NCBI GenBank assembly: GCA_002309635.1
Contig: DBXO01000014.1
Location: 13,500-77,499 of the forward strand
DNA length: 64,000 bases
From: Ruminococcus flavefaciens
GTDB taxonomy: Bacteria; Bacillota; Clostridia; Oscillospirales; Ruminococcaceae
Direction: 5' to 3'
Below the pieces are notes generated by a model. The model was not told where the DNA came from. It made no database searches and saw only the letters and a list, made by a program, of their open reading frames with translations. How positions within the stretch are numbered: the first letter of the stretch is position 1; each line of letters begins with the position of its first letter. Below are positions 1 to 7,226 of the stretch, piece after piece. The position numbers and the translations under genes were made by a program.

Positions 1-297
1 GATTTGCGTATCTGCAAGGGCATTAAAATAAATTATAATAAATGCTTCGGCATTTATTATAGCATATAAGCGAAGCGATATGCTATAATCGCCCGATTGC
101 AGGGAGCAAATCTCAGATTTGCGTATCTGCAAGGGCATTAAGATAAATTATAATAAATGCCTTGGCATTTATTATAGCATATAAGCGAAGCGATATGCTA
201 TAATCGCCCGATTGCAGGGAGCAAATCTCAGATTTGCGTATCTGCAAGGGCATTAAGATAAATTATAATAAATGCCTTGGCATTTATTATAGCATAT
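1..297. repeat. Tandem 115-bp hairpin repeat array (2.6 copies visible)
   Basis: Copies begin at 1, 116 and 231 with no spacer. The third is cut short near 297, and the array may continue upstream of the window. Copies 1 and 2 differ at three positions by eye. Each unit holds three inverted repeats: AATAAATGC/GCATTTATT around a 4-base loop, TATAGCATAT/ATATGCTATA around a loop containing GCGAAGC, and a junction palindrome GCAAATCT-C-AGATTTGC (106-122). Two of the three differences turn the loop TTCG into CTTG. No coding sequence is supported. Function unknown. Confidence 0.9.
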
Positions 298-452
298 ATT
301 AACAGAAATATCAAGAGTTATCAGCTGTTAACGTTCAGCCTTTATCCATTGGGGGGCATGAGGCACCGCGGTAATCTCCGTTACGTATACGGCGGTTTCG
401 CTTGTTACTGCGGATCTGCATGGCCAATCAACGCATTGCCGCTTTTTTCGAC

Positions 453-481
453 TTGACATATGCCGGAAAGAGGTGTAAAAT
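453..481 (+). promoter_or_regulatory. Sigma-A promoter for the zinc-ribbon membrane protein
   Basis: TTGACA at 453-458, a 17-base spacer, and TAAAAT at 476-481. The GGAGG ribosome site at 501-505 and the ATG at 514 follow. Nothing coding is supported between the repeat array and this promoter (298-452). Confidence 0.75.
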
Positions 482-513
482 GTAAAAAGATAAATATTAA
501 GGAGGTCAATAGC

Positions 514-1605
514 ATGGCGATAGTCAAAAACTTCAAATGTCCGAACTGCGGCGCTTCCATCACGAACCTCAATTCCCCAACTGGAATATGCGGTTTCTGC
601 AACACCCCCTACATTATAGAAGGCCTGAAACAGATACTCAGCGAGGGTATCAGCGGCGGTACGACCTTTACCGCTACTCCCGAACAGCTCCATAACAGGA
701 TACTTGAGGTCCTTGCCTCCAACAGGAGCGCTCCCACGGATATTTTTGAAAATACCGTCATCGAGAACTGCGAGAGCTTTTCAGTACCCTCTTACTACTG
801 CCACTACAACGGCTCGTCCAACTACCTTGTAGAGCTGGGCACAAAGGCTTCAAAGGATACCAACTGGAATACCGTCAGCGGAAATACCAGCGCAGAGGTG
901 GAAAGGATAATCTCCGGCAACTCGGAGTATGACAATATCGTGAATGAAATATACAATCCCTACAGGGGAAGTATTTTCCTCAATGTTGAGAATCTCACAT
1001 TTGACCCGGATACATATAATATCAGCTACAACAGACCGAAAGAGGTGCTCCTTGAGCAGTTTGTCCGTCCCGAAATGCAGAAAGCCCTTACCATGAGCAC
1101 TCAGAAGCAGCTTGACGGAAGACAGGTCCGCAACCTTTCGTCGGGCAACCTCAATATTGAAAAGGACGGCACTATCGACAAGGTCATCGTGGGAGTTTAC
1201 CATGTAGCCCTTACACATAACGGAAACAAGTTCGATATCTATACAACAAGTGACGCAGTAGGCGCGAAGTGCATAGAGATACCCACGGACCCGAACCGCG
1301 CCAATGAGATATACGCGCTGGAGCAGAAGGAAAAGAGCATCGTAAGCGCTATTGGAGCTGCAAAGGTCATACTTATAGTTGCTCTGGTGGTACTGCTGCT
1401 GTTCCACGGCAGATGGCTCATGCTCACGGGAAGCCTCATAGTAGGCGGCGCTATGATATACGCCCTCATCAACAAGAAGAAGGAGCTCAGAGAAGTAAAG
1501 CAGAAGATAGACGAGTTCAACAAGGTCATACCCGATCTGATGAACAGGTTCAAGCTTCAGAACAAGACCATTTCGGGTCTGGAAAGGCTCTCAAAGAATC
1601 AATAA
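514..1605 (+). CDS. Zinc-ribbon membrane protein of unknown function
   Basis: 363 residues. The start is set by AAGGAGG about 9 bases upstream; the longer frame beginning at 460 lacks such a site. A zinc ribbon sits at the N-terminus (Cys9, Cys12, Cys26, Cys29; CPNC and CGFC knuckles). A polar domain of about 260 residues follows, then two hydrophobic segments near residues 285-330 (VILIVALVVLLLF and MLTGSLIVGGAMIYALI) and a short charged tail. The layout suggests a membrane-anchored cytoplasmic protein. The product is not recognised. It stands alone with its own promoter and converges on secF. Confidence 0.8.
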   Translation: MAIVKNFKCPNCGASITNLNSPTGICGFCNTPYIIEGLKQILSEGISGGTTFTATPEQLHNRILEVLASNRSAPTDIFENTVIENCESFSVPSYYCHYNGSSNYLVELGTKASKDTNWNTVSGNTSAEVERIISGNSEYDNIVNEIYNPYRGSIFLNVENLTFDPDTYNISYNRPKEVLLEQFVRPEMQKALTMSTQKQLDGRQVRNLSSGNLNIEKDGTIDKVIVGVYHVALTHNGNKFDIYTTSDAVGAKCIEIPTDPNRANEIYALEQKEKSIVSAIGAAKVILIVALVVLLLFHGRWLMLTGSLIVGGAMIYALINKKKELREVKQKIDEFNKVIPDLMNRFKLQNKTISGLERLSKNQ

Positions 1606-1612
1606 AGCAAAA

Positions 1613-1637
1613 AAGACCGTCCATTCCGGACGGTCTT
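1613..1637 (-). terminator. Intrinsic terminator of secDF (possibly bidirectional)
   Basis: Ten-base stem AAGACCGTCC (1613-1622) / GGACGGTCTT (1628-1637) with a 5-base loop. On the minus strand it is followed by TTTTTTG. The plus-strand side has only a weak T tract. It lies between convergent genes. Confidence 0.8.
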
Positions 1638-1648
1638 GATCTTTATAT

Positions 1649-2614
1649 TCAGTTCTTTTTCTTAGCTGATACCTTGTTCTTCCACCATGACCATGTTACA
1701 GGTGCAACGAAGAGTGAGGAGAACGTACCAGAGATAAGACCCATCATAAGCGGAACAGAGAAGCTGAGCAGCGACTTGTAGCCTGTTGCGAGAACAACTA
1801 TTGTGATGATGAGCATAGTGCCGATAGTTGTGACAGATGTTCTTACAGAACGTGTAAGCGACTGTGTGCAGCTTACGTTGATAAGCTCATTGAGCGAAGC
1901 CTTTGGCATAAGGCTGCGGTTTTCTCTGATTCTGTCGTAGATAACGATGGTGTTGTTGATAGAGTAACCGAGGATAGTAAGGATAACAGCAACGATGTTG
2001 GAGTCAATGCTGAAACCGCAGACTATAGTGGTCGTGAAAGCTACGAATATATCGAGGCAGAGCGCGAAGATCGAGCATATGCCTGCGGACCAGCCGCCTA
2101 TATTCCTGAATCTTATAGCGATATAAATGATAACGATGAATGCTGCAAAGAGTACTGCGATGAAGCACTTGAGCAGGAATTCGCGTCCCGAAGAGGGGTT
2201 AACGTCGTTTGAATCGTAGATAACGAGATCGTTTGAAGAAAACTTGTCTCTGAGAGCCGATGTGAGCTCTGTCTGTCTGTCGGCTGTAAGTCCCTCATCG
2301 GAAGTAAAGGAGATAGTGATCTGCTTTCCGCCCGAATCGAGGCTCTGACCTGTTCTTACGTTAACTGTCGAGCCGACAATATCCTTTATTGTCGATGCGA
2401 CCTCGTTTGTATCGATGTCGCCCTGATAGGTGTAGGTAATGAGGGTACCGCCCTTGAACTCGATAGCAAGATGTATACCTCTGATTATCGCGCCCAGTAC
2501 AAATACGACGAGGACTGTGATGATAACGCCGAGGATAAGCTTTTTCTTTGAACAGAAGTTATAAACCTTAGCGGGAGTGCTTACTTTTTCTGTCTGAGTG
2601 TTGTTTTTACTCAT
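1649..2614 (-). CDS. secF: Protein translocase subunit SecF
   Basis: 321 residues. Membrane component of the SecDF complex, which uses the proton motive force to help complete Sec-dependent export. An N-terminal transmembrane segment (LILGVIITVLVVFVLGAII) is followed by the conserved FKGGTLITYTY region, a periplasmic-type domain, and five C-terminal membrane segments with the GYSINNTIVIYDRIRENR motif typical of SecF. The start overlaps the secD stop (ATGA), so the two are probably translationally coupled. The SD sequence GGAGGTGA precedes the ATG. Confidence 0.95.
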   Translation of the reverse strand: MSKNNTQTEKVSTPAKVYNFCSKKKLILGVIITVLVVFVLGAIIRGIHLAIEFKGGTLITYTYQGDIDTNEVASTIKDIVGSTVNVRTGQSLDSGGKQITISFTSDEGLTADRQTELTSALRDKFSSNDLVIYDSNDVNPSSGREFLLKCFIAVLFAAFIVIIYIAIRFRNIGGWSAGICSIFALCLDIFVAFTTTIVCGFSIDSNIVAVILTILGYSINNTIVIYDRIRENRSLMPKASLNELINVSCTQSLTRSVRTSVTTIGTMLIITIVVLATGYKSLLSFSVPLMMGLISGTFSSLFVAPVTWSWWKNKVSAKKKN

Positions 2615-4050
2615 TTCTCGTCACCTCCGTAAAGCTTTCTGTTTTTGAAGCACTTGAACTTGGAGAGTGATGTTACCATAAGTCTTGAAGCAAATACTCC
2701 GAAGATGAAGTTGCAGATAACGCCTGCGAGCAGGGTAAATCCGAAGGAGTAAACAACGCCCTCAGCAGTAGCGCCGAATGCGAAGAAGATAGTCTTGTTG
2801 AGGATCTTCGAGAAGAAGCTGTCGGGAACACCGAAAGCGCCCATGAGTATAATGGCGATGATAACGTTTGTGATGTTACCGTCGAGGATAGCTGAGAAAG
2901 CCTTCTTGTACGCGATTTTGATAGAAGCGTCGAGAGACTTGCCTGTTCTGAGCTCTTCCTTGATACGCTCGCCTGTGATGATGTTTGCGTCAACGCCCAT
3001 GCCGACTGCAAGTATGATACCTGCGATACCGGGGATAGTGAGCGTAGAGCCGTTGGAGAATCCGAACCAGCCTGTGATAGCTGCAAGTGATCCTGCGACC
3101 TGGCCGCAGAGAGCGATAACAGCTACAGCGCCGGGAAGTCTGTAAAGAATGATCATGTACACAGCTATGAAGCAGAATGCTATGAGAGCTGCAAGAAGTA
3201 TAGCGTCCAGAGAACCCTCACCCATTGTAGGAGATATGGTCCTGAAGCTCTTTGTCTCCATTTTGAAGGGGAGAGCACCGGAATTGATCTGATTTGCAAG
3301 CTTTGTAGCCGTCTCGGCTGTAAAGCTGCCTGAGATCTGAGCCTGACCGTTGGAGATAACGCTGTTTACTCTCGGAGCCGAGATCATTGTATTGTCCATC
3401 CATATCGAGATGGGAGTATCGGTATTGTTAAGCTCGGCAGTAGCGGCAGCGAATTTCTCGGAACCTGACTTCTCGCCGTCTTTGCCCTTTGTCTTGAGGG
3501 TAAGGCTTACAACGTATTCAGGACTGCTGGTCTCACTTGTCTGGAGATAGCCCATCTGAGCGGATTCGATATCATCACCGTTGAGTACCAGTTCACCGGA
3601 AGGTACAACGTTGCCGTCCTCGTCGGTAGTAGTATCGGTGCCCTTGCGGAATGTCAGCTCAGCCATTTCACCGAGTTCCTTAACGGCAGCCTCGGGGTCG
3701 AAGTTTGTTTCGCCGACCTTCCAGGGGAAGCGGACGATAATTCTGTCGCGTTTTTCATCGCTGTAAACTTCGTTATCGGTGATACCGAGTGAAGCAAGTC
3801 TGGTATTGATGACCGCGGTAGCAGAAGCGAGCTGATTCTTGTCAGCATCATAACCGCCTGCCGGACCGAAGGTAACGTCAACGCCGCCCTTGATATCTAT
3901 ACCAAGACGGATATCGTCAACGCCCTTGATATAGGTCGTTCTGTTATCGCCGAATAACTTGTCTATGCCAAGCACCGACGTAACAGCAAACAAAGCGATA
4001 AAAGCAACGACAATGAAGAAAGTTGATTTGCCTGTCTTTTTCACAGTCAT
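2611..4050 (-). CDS. secD: Protein translocase subunit SecD
   Basis: 479 residues. Partner of SecF in the proton-driven export accessory complex. There is one N-terminal membrane helix, then the DIRLGIDIKGGVDVTFGP signature near residue 50, a large extracytoplasmic domain with the ISGSFTAETATKLANQINSGALPF stretch, and a C-terminal RND-type membrane domain containing GVDANIITGERIKEELR. AGGAGG lies just before the ATG. Its promoter is at 4141-4169. SecD and SecF are separate genes here, not fused as in Bacillus. Confidence 0.95.
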   Translation of the reverse strand: MTVKKTGKSTFFIVVAFIALFAVTSVLGIDKLFGDNRTTYIKGVDDIRLGIDIKGGVDVTFGPAGGYDADKNQLASATAVINTRLASLGITDNEVYSDEKRDRIIVRFPWKVGETNFDPEAAVKELGEMAELTFRKGTDTTTDEDGNVVPSGELVLNGDDIESAQMGYLQTSETSSPEYVVSLTLKTKGKDGEKSGSEKFAAATAELNNTDTPISIWMDNTMISAPRVNSVISNGQAQISGSFTAETATKLANQINSGALPFKMETKSFRTISPTMGEGSLDAILLAALIAFCFIAVYMIILYRLPGAVAVIALCGQVAGSLAAITGWFGFSNGSTLTIPGIAGIILAVGMGVDANIITGERIKEELRTGKSLDASIKIAYKKAFSAILDGNITNVIIAIILMGAFGVPDSFFSKILNKTIFFAFGATAEGVVYSFGFTLLAGVICNFIFGVFASRLMVTSLSKFKCFKNRKLYGGDEK

Positions 4051-4140
4051 GCCTCCTAAAAATCGGGCTTCTGAGACCGTTCCAGCAGTGTGCGGAACAG
4101 GTATGAGCCCTTTATTCCTGTCTCTTTGACAATTACAATA

Positions 4141-4169
4141 ATTGTACTATATTTTTGCAAAAAAGTCAA
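4141..4169 (-). promoter_or_regulatory. Sigma-A promoter of secDF
   Basis: Read on the minus strand: TTGACT (4164-4169), a 17-base spacer, TACAAT (4141-4146). The leader of about 85 bases holds an inverted repeat, GTTCC (4079-4083) / GGAAC (4094-4098), of unknown relevance. Confidence 0.75.
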
Positions 4170-4287
4170 GTATCTGAACGGAAAAAGTCTCCATTTCAAA
4201 AATATGCACAATTAAGAACATAGTTTTTCGGAATTATGAACAAATGACCGGGAGTAATATGCAGGGCTGACAGATGAAATAAGAAAA

Positions 4288-4313
4288 GGCGTTCTGCCTT
4301 TCGGCAAAACGCC
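4288..4313 (-). terminator. Terminator of the ATP synthase operon
   Basis: Nested stem GGCGTT...AACGCC with inner TGCC/GGCA, 9 bases past the atpC stop. It is followed on the minus strand by TTTTCTTATTT. Confidence 0.75.
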
Positions 4314-4321
4314 ATGTGTGC

Positions 4322-4732
4322 TTATTTGAAATGCTTCTGCGATATTTTCAGCCGGTTTATGGCGCGGTTGAGAGCGGCCTGAGTTTCGTAGTACTCCTTT
4401 ATGCTCTGCTTTTGCCTCAGAAGCTCCTCTGCGCGTTCTTTGGCCTCCTGAGCGCGTTTGATGTCTATCTCCTCGGGAAGCTCGCAGGTATCCGCGAGTA
4501 TAATGGAAGAATCGGGCATTACCTGTATGAAGCCCTCGGATATGGCAGCGTACTTCCATACGCCGTCAACGAGGTATTTCAGCTCGCCCGTGGGGAGCGA
4601 GGTGACAAGGGGCTCATGTCCTGCCATTATTCCGAGAAGTCCGTCTATAGCCGTGACAACGAGGTGCTCGGTCTCGCCGCTGAAAAATATGCGGTCTGTG
4701 GCGATTATTTCAAGGTGAAAGGTTTTAGCCAT
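4322..4732 (-). CDS. atpC: F1Fo ATP synthase epsilon subunit
   Basis: 136 residues. Part of the central stalk; couples rotation and can inhibit ATP hydrolysis. The N-terminal beta-sandwich is clear (FHLEIIATDRIFFSGETEHLVVTAIDGLLGIMAGHEPLV), ending with the two-helix C-terminal hairpin (KRAQEAKERAEELLRQKQ...ALNRAINRLKISQK). It is the last gene of the operon, 15 bases after atpD, with AAAGGAGGCGG as ribosome site. A terminator follows. Confidence 0.95.
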   Translation of the reverse strand: MAKTFHLEIIATDRIFFSGETEHLVVTAIDGLLGIMAGHEPLVTSLPTGELKYLVDGVWKYAAISEGFIQVMPDSSIILADTCELPEEIDIKRAQEAKERAEELLRQKQSIKEYYETQAALNRAINRLKISQKHFK

Positions 4733-4747
4733 AGTGAGCCGCCTCCT

Positions 4748-6142
4748 TTAATCCTCGTTTATCTGACGGGCTTTCATGATAACGTCGTCGATAGTTCCCG
4801 CCATGAGGAAAGCTGCCTCGGGGTACTTGTCCATATCACCGTCGATGATGGCCCTGAAGCCTTCGATAGTGTCCTTGAGGGGAACGTACTTGCCCTTGAG
4901 GCCTGTGAAGTTCTCCGCAACGTTGAAGGGCTGGGAGAGGAACTTCTGTATCTTTCTTGCGCGGTATACAGCAAGCTTGTCCTCGTCGCTGAGCTCCTCC
5001 ATACCGAGTATGGCGATGATATCCTGGAGCTCCTTGTACTTCTGCAAAAGCTCCTGCGTCTGTCTTGCAACTGTGTAGTGTTCGTCGCCGACGATCTCGG
5101 GCTCAAGAATACGTGAGTTGGATTCAAGAGGGTCTACGGCAGGGTAGATGCCCTGTTCCACTATCTTACGTGAAAGTACCGTAGTTGCGTCAAGATGGGC
5201 GAATGTAACGGCAGGAGCAGGGTCCGTAAGGTCGTCCGCAGGGACGTAAACAGCCTGTACAGATGTGATGGAACCGTTTTTCGTTGAGGTGATACGCTCC
5301 TGCAACTCGCCGACTTCCGTAGCAAGAGTAGGCTGATAGCCAACGGCTGAGGGCATACGTCCGAGAAGGGCGGATACCTCAGAGCCTGCCTGTACGTAAC
5401 GGAAGATATTGTCGATAAAGAGAAGAACGTCCTTGTGTTCGCGGTCACGGAAATACTCAGCCATGGTAAGACCCGTCTGAGCGACGCGCATACGCGATCC
5501 GGGGGGCTCGTTCATCTGACCGAAAACGAGGGCGGTCTTGGAGATGACTCCCGATTCCTGCATTTCGTTCCAGAGGTCGTTGCCCTCACGGGAACGCTCT
5601 CCGACGCCTGTGAATATAGAGTAGCCGCCGTGTTCGGTGGCGATATTCCTTATAAGCTCCTGTATGAGGACGGTCTTGCCGACGCCTGCGCCGCCGAAAA
5701 GTCCTATCTTACCGCCCTTGGCGTAGGGGGCTATAAGGTCGATGACCTTTATGCCTGTTTCGAGTACCTCGACAACGGGGCTCTGGTCCTGAAATGTGGG
5801 AGCCTTGCGGTGTATCTCCCATTTTTCCTCGGTTTCCACATCTCCCTTCTTGTCGATAGGCTCTCCCAGGACATTGAACATACGGCCGAGGGTCTGCTCG
5901 CCCACAGGGACCTTAATGCATGTACCTGTGGAAGTAACTTCCATATTCTTGCTGAGTCCTTCACTGGACGCCAGCATGATACAGCGGACAATGTGGTTGC
6001 CCATATGCTGAGCGACCTCCATAACGCGCTTTCTGCCGTCGACCTCAACGGTGAGAGCGTCCCTTATCATAGGGAGCTTTCCCGCGCCGAACTCGACATC
6101 TATAACAGGTCCGATGACCTGTGTTATCCTGCCTTTTTCCAT
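4748..6142 (-). CDS. atpD: F1Fo ATP synthase beta subunit (catalytic)
   Basis: 464 residues, the usual length. Catalytic nucleotide-binding subunit. The Walker A motif is GGAGVGKTVL near residue 150. Other landmarks are GERSREGNDLWNEM, the Walker B strand DVLLFIDNIFRYVQAGSEVSALLGRMPSAVGYQPTL and the C-terminal DELSD-type segment, here MEELSDEDKLAVYRARKIQKFLSQPF. The ATG has AAAGGAG upstream. It is separated from atpG by 161 bases holding a palindromic repeat (6168-6302), an unusually wide gap in an otherwise tight operon. Confidence 0.97.
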   Translation of the reverse strand: MEKGRITQVIGPVIDVEFGAGKLPMIRDALTVEVDGRKRVMEVAQHMGNHIVRCIMLASSEGLSKNMEVTSTGTCIKVPVGEQTLGRMFNVLGEPIDKKGDVETEEKWEIHRKAPTFQDQSPVVEVLETGIKVIDLIAPYAKGGKIGLFGGAGVGKTVLIQELIRNIATEHGGYSIFTGVGERSREGNDLWNEMQESGVISKTALVFGQMNEPPGSRMRVAQTGLTMAEYFRDREHKDVLLFIDNIFRYVQAGSEVSALLGRMPSAVGYQPTLATEVGELQERITSTKNGSITSVQAVYVPADDLTDPAPAVTFAHLDATTVLSRKIVEQGIYPAVDPLESNSRILEPEIVGDEHYTVARQTQELLQKYKELQDIIAILGMEELSDEDKLAVYRARKIQKFLSQPFNVAENFTGLKGKYVPLKDTIEGFRAIIDGDMDKYPEAAFLMAGTIDDVIMKARQINED

Positions 6143-6167
6143 TGCTTTCTCCTTTGTTTAAGAGAAC

Positions 6168-6302
6168 TTGTAGCGGCGCACAGTGTGCGCCTGTTTTCGG
6201 GACGTTGTCCCGCACAAATACATAAATGACCTGTTTTGCAGGGCAGACCGCCCCTGAATAATTTTACATGAATTATGCGGACGCGCATTGTGCGTCCCTA
6301 CA
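6168..6302. repeat. REPIN-like element inside the atp operon
   Basis: The left end reads TGTAGCGGCGCACAGTGTGCG. The right end read in reverse gives TGTAGGGACGCACAATGCGCG, so both ends carry a GTAG tetranucleotide followed by a palindrome, in inverted orientation. The element ends 2 bases from the atpG stop and starts 26 bases before atpD. REP elements mobilised by RAYT transposases have this head (established knowledge). Membership in that class is an inference. Confidence 0.6.
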
Positions 6303-6303
6303 G

Positions 6304-7212
6304 TCATTCAACAAGAGACTGCGCTCCTCCGCAGACCTCGGTTATTTCCTGAGTGATAGCTGCCTGTCTTGCGCGGTTATAACGGAGTGACAGATCCTTT
6401 ATCATATCCTTTGCGCTTGTGGTGGCAGCGTCCATAGCCGTCATGCGTGACTGCTGCTCGCAGCAGAAAGCCTCAACCATAGCTCCGTAGATGATACCCT
6501 TTGCGTACTGTGGTATGAGGTAGTTCATAACCTCCTCGGGGGATGGCATGAACGAAGCCTTGGGCAGCTTTTTCATAGTGCCGTCGGCAGCCTTTCCGAA
6601 GTGTCTCCGCTCAAAGGGGAGGAGACGGAGAGTTCTGGGCTCCTGAACGTTGGAGCTGACCATGTCCGTATAGATAAGGTATACCTCGTCAAGCTCACGC
6701 TTTTCAAACTTGTCCAGTACCAGCTCTGCTATCTCGCGGGCTCTGTACAGGGTGGGATTCTGGGTGGTATACAGGAACTCGCCGTCCACAGAAGCCTTTT
6801 TATCGCTGTTGATACGGCGCTGATAGTACATTCTTCCCACCTGTCCCATGACAAAGAGGTAGCAGTTGTCGAGATCGGCAGCCTCTTCGAGCTTCTGATC
6901 GGTGTATTTCAAGATGTTGTGATTGTAGCTTCCGCACAGTCCCTTGTCGCCTGTAATGACGATATATCCCTTTTTTCGCTTATCCTCGGGAATATCCTCA
7001 CGTCTGTCGAAATACAGCTGGCGGGTATGCGGAGTATGCTCCAGCACGCTTTCGATAGTGGACTGGAGCTTGTAGAAGTAGGGCTCTGTACACTCAAGGG
7101 AGGTCCTTGCTTTTTTCAGCTTTGAAGACGACATGAGGTACATGGCGTTGGTTATTTTCAGTATCTGCTGGATACTTCCGATCCTTTCACGGATCTCTCT
7201 CATATTGGGCAT
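6304..7212 (-). CDS. atpG: F1Fo ATP synthase gamma subunit
   Basis: 302 residues. Rotor shaft. The N-terminal helix MREIRERIGSIQQILKITNAMYLMSSSKLKKA and the C-terminal helix RMTAMDAATTSAKDMIKDLSLRYNRARQAAITQEITEVCGGAQSL are the two helices of the antiparallel coiled coil inserted in the alpha-beta ring. The central Rossmann-like domain (GYIVITGDKGLCGSYNHNIL) is intact. AAGGCGGTGA precedes the ATG. Downstream it runs into a palindromic element before atpD. Confidence 0.95.
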   Translation of the reverse strand: MPNMREIRERIGSIQQILKITNAMYLMSSSKLKKARTSLECTEPYFYKLQSTIESVLEHTPHTRQLYFDRREDIPEDKRKKGYIVITGDKGLCGSYNHNILKYTDQKLEEAADLDNCYLFVMGQVGRMYYQRRINSDKKASVDGEFLYTTQNPTLYRAREIAELVLDKFEKRELDEVYLIYTDMVSSNVQEPRTLRLLPFERRHFGKAADGTMKKLPKASFMPSPEEVMNYLIPQYAKGIIYGAMVEAFCCEQQSRMTAMDAATTSAKDMIKDLSLRYNRARQAAITQEITEVCGGAQSLVE

Positions 7213-7226
7213 AGCAGTTCACCGCC

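Noticed and set aside
1..297. CRISPR array
   Set aside because: Units are contiguous 115-bp copies with no unique spacers, far longer than CRISPR repeats, and no cas genes are near.
328..693. Minus-strand 121-residue frame across the first promoter
   Set aside because: It runs antisense into the zinc-ribbon gene, with no ribosome site.
5435..6229. Plus-strand frame opposite atpD
   Set aside because: Opposite a fully conserved beta subunit; no SD and no family resemblance.
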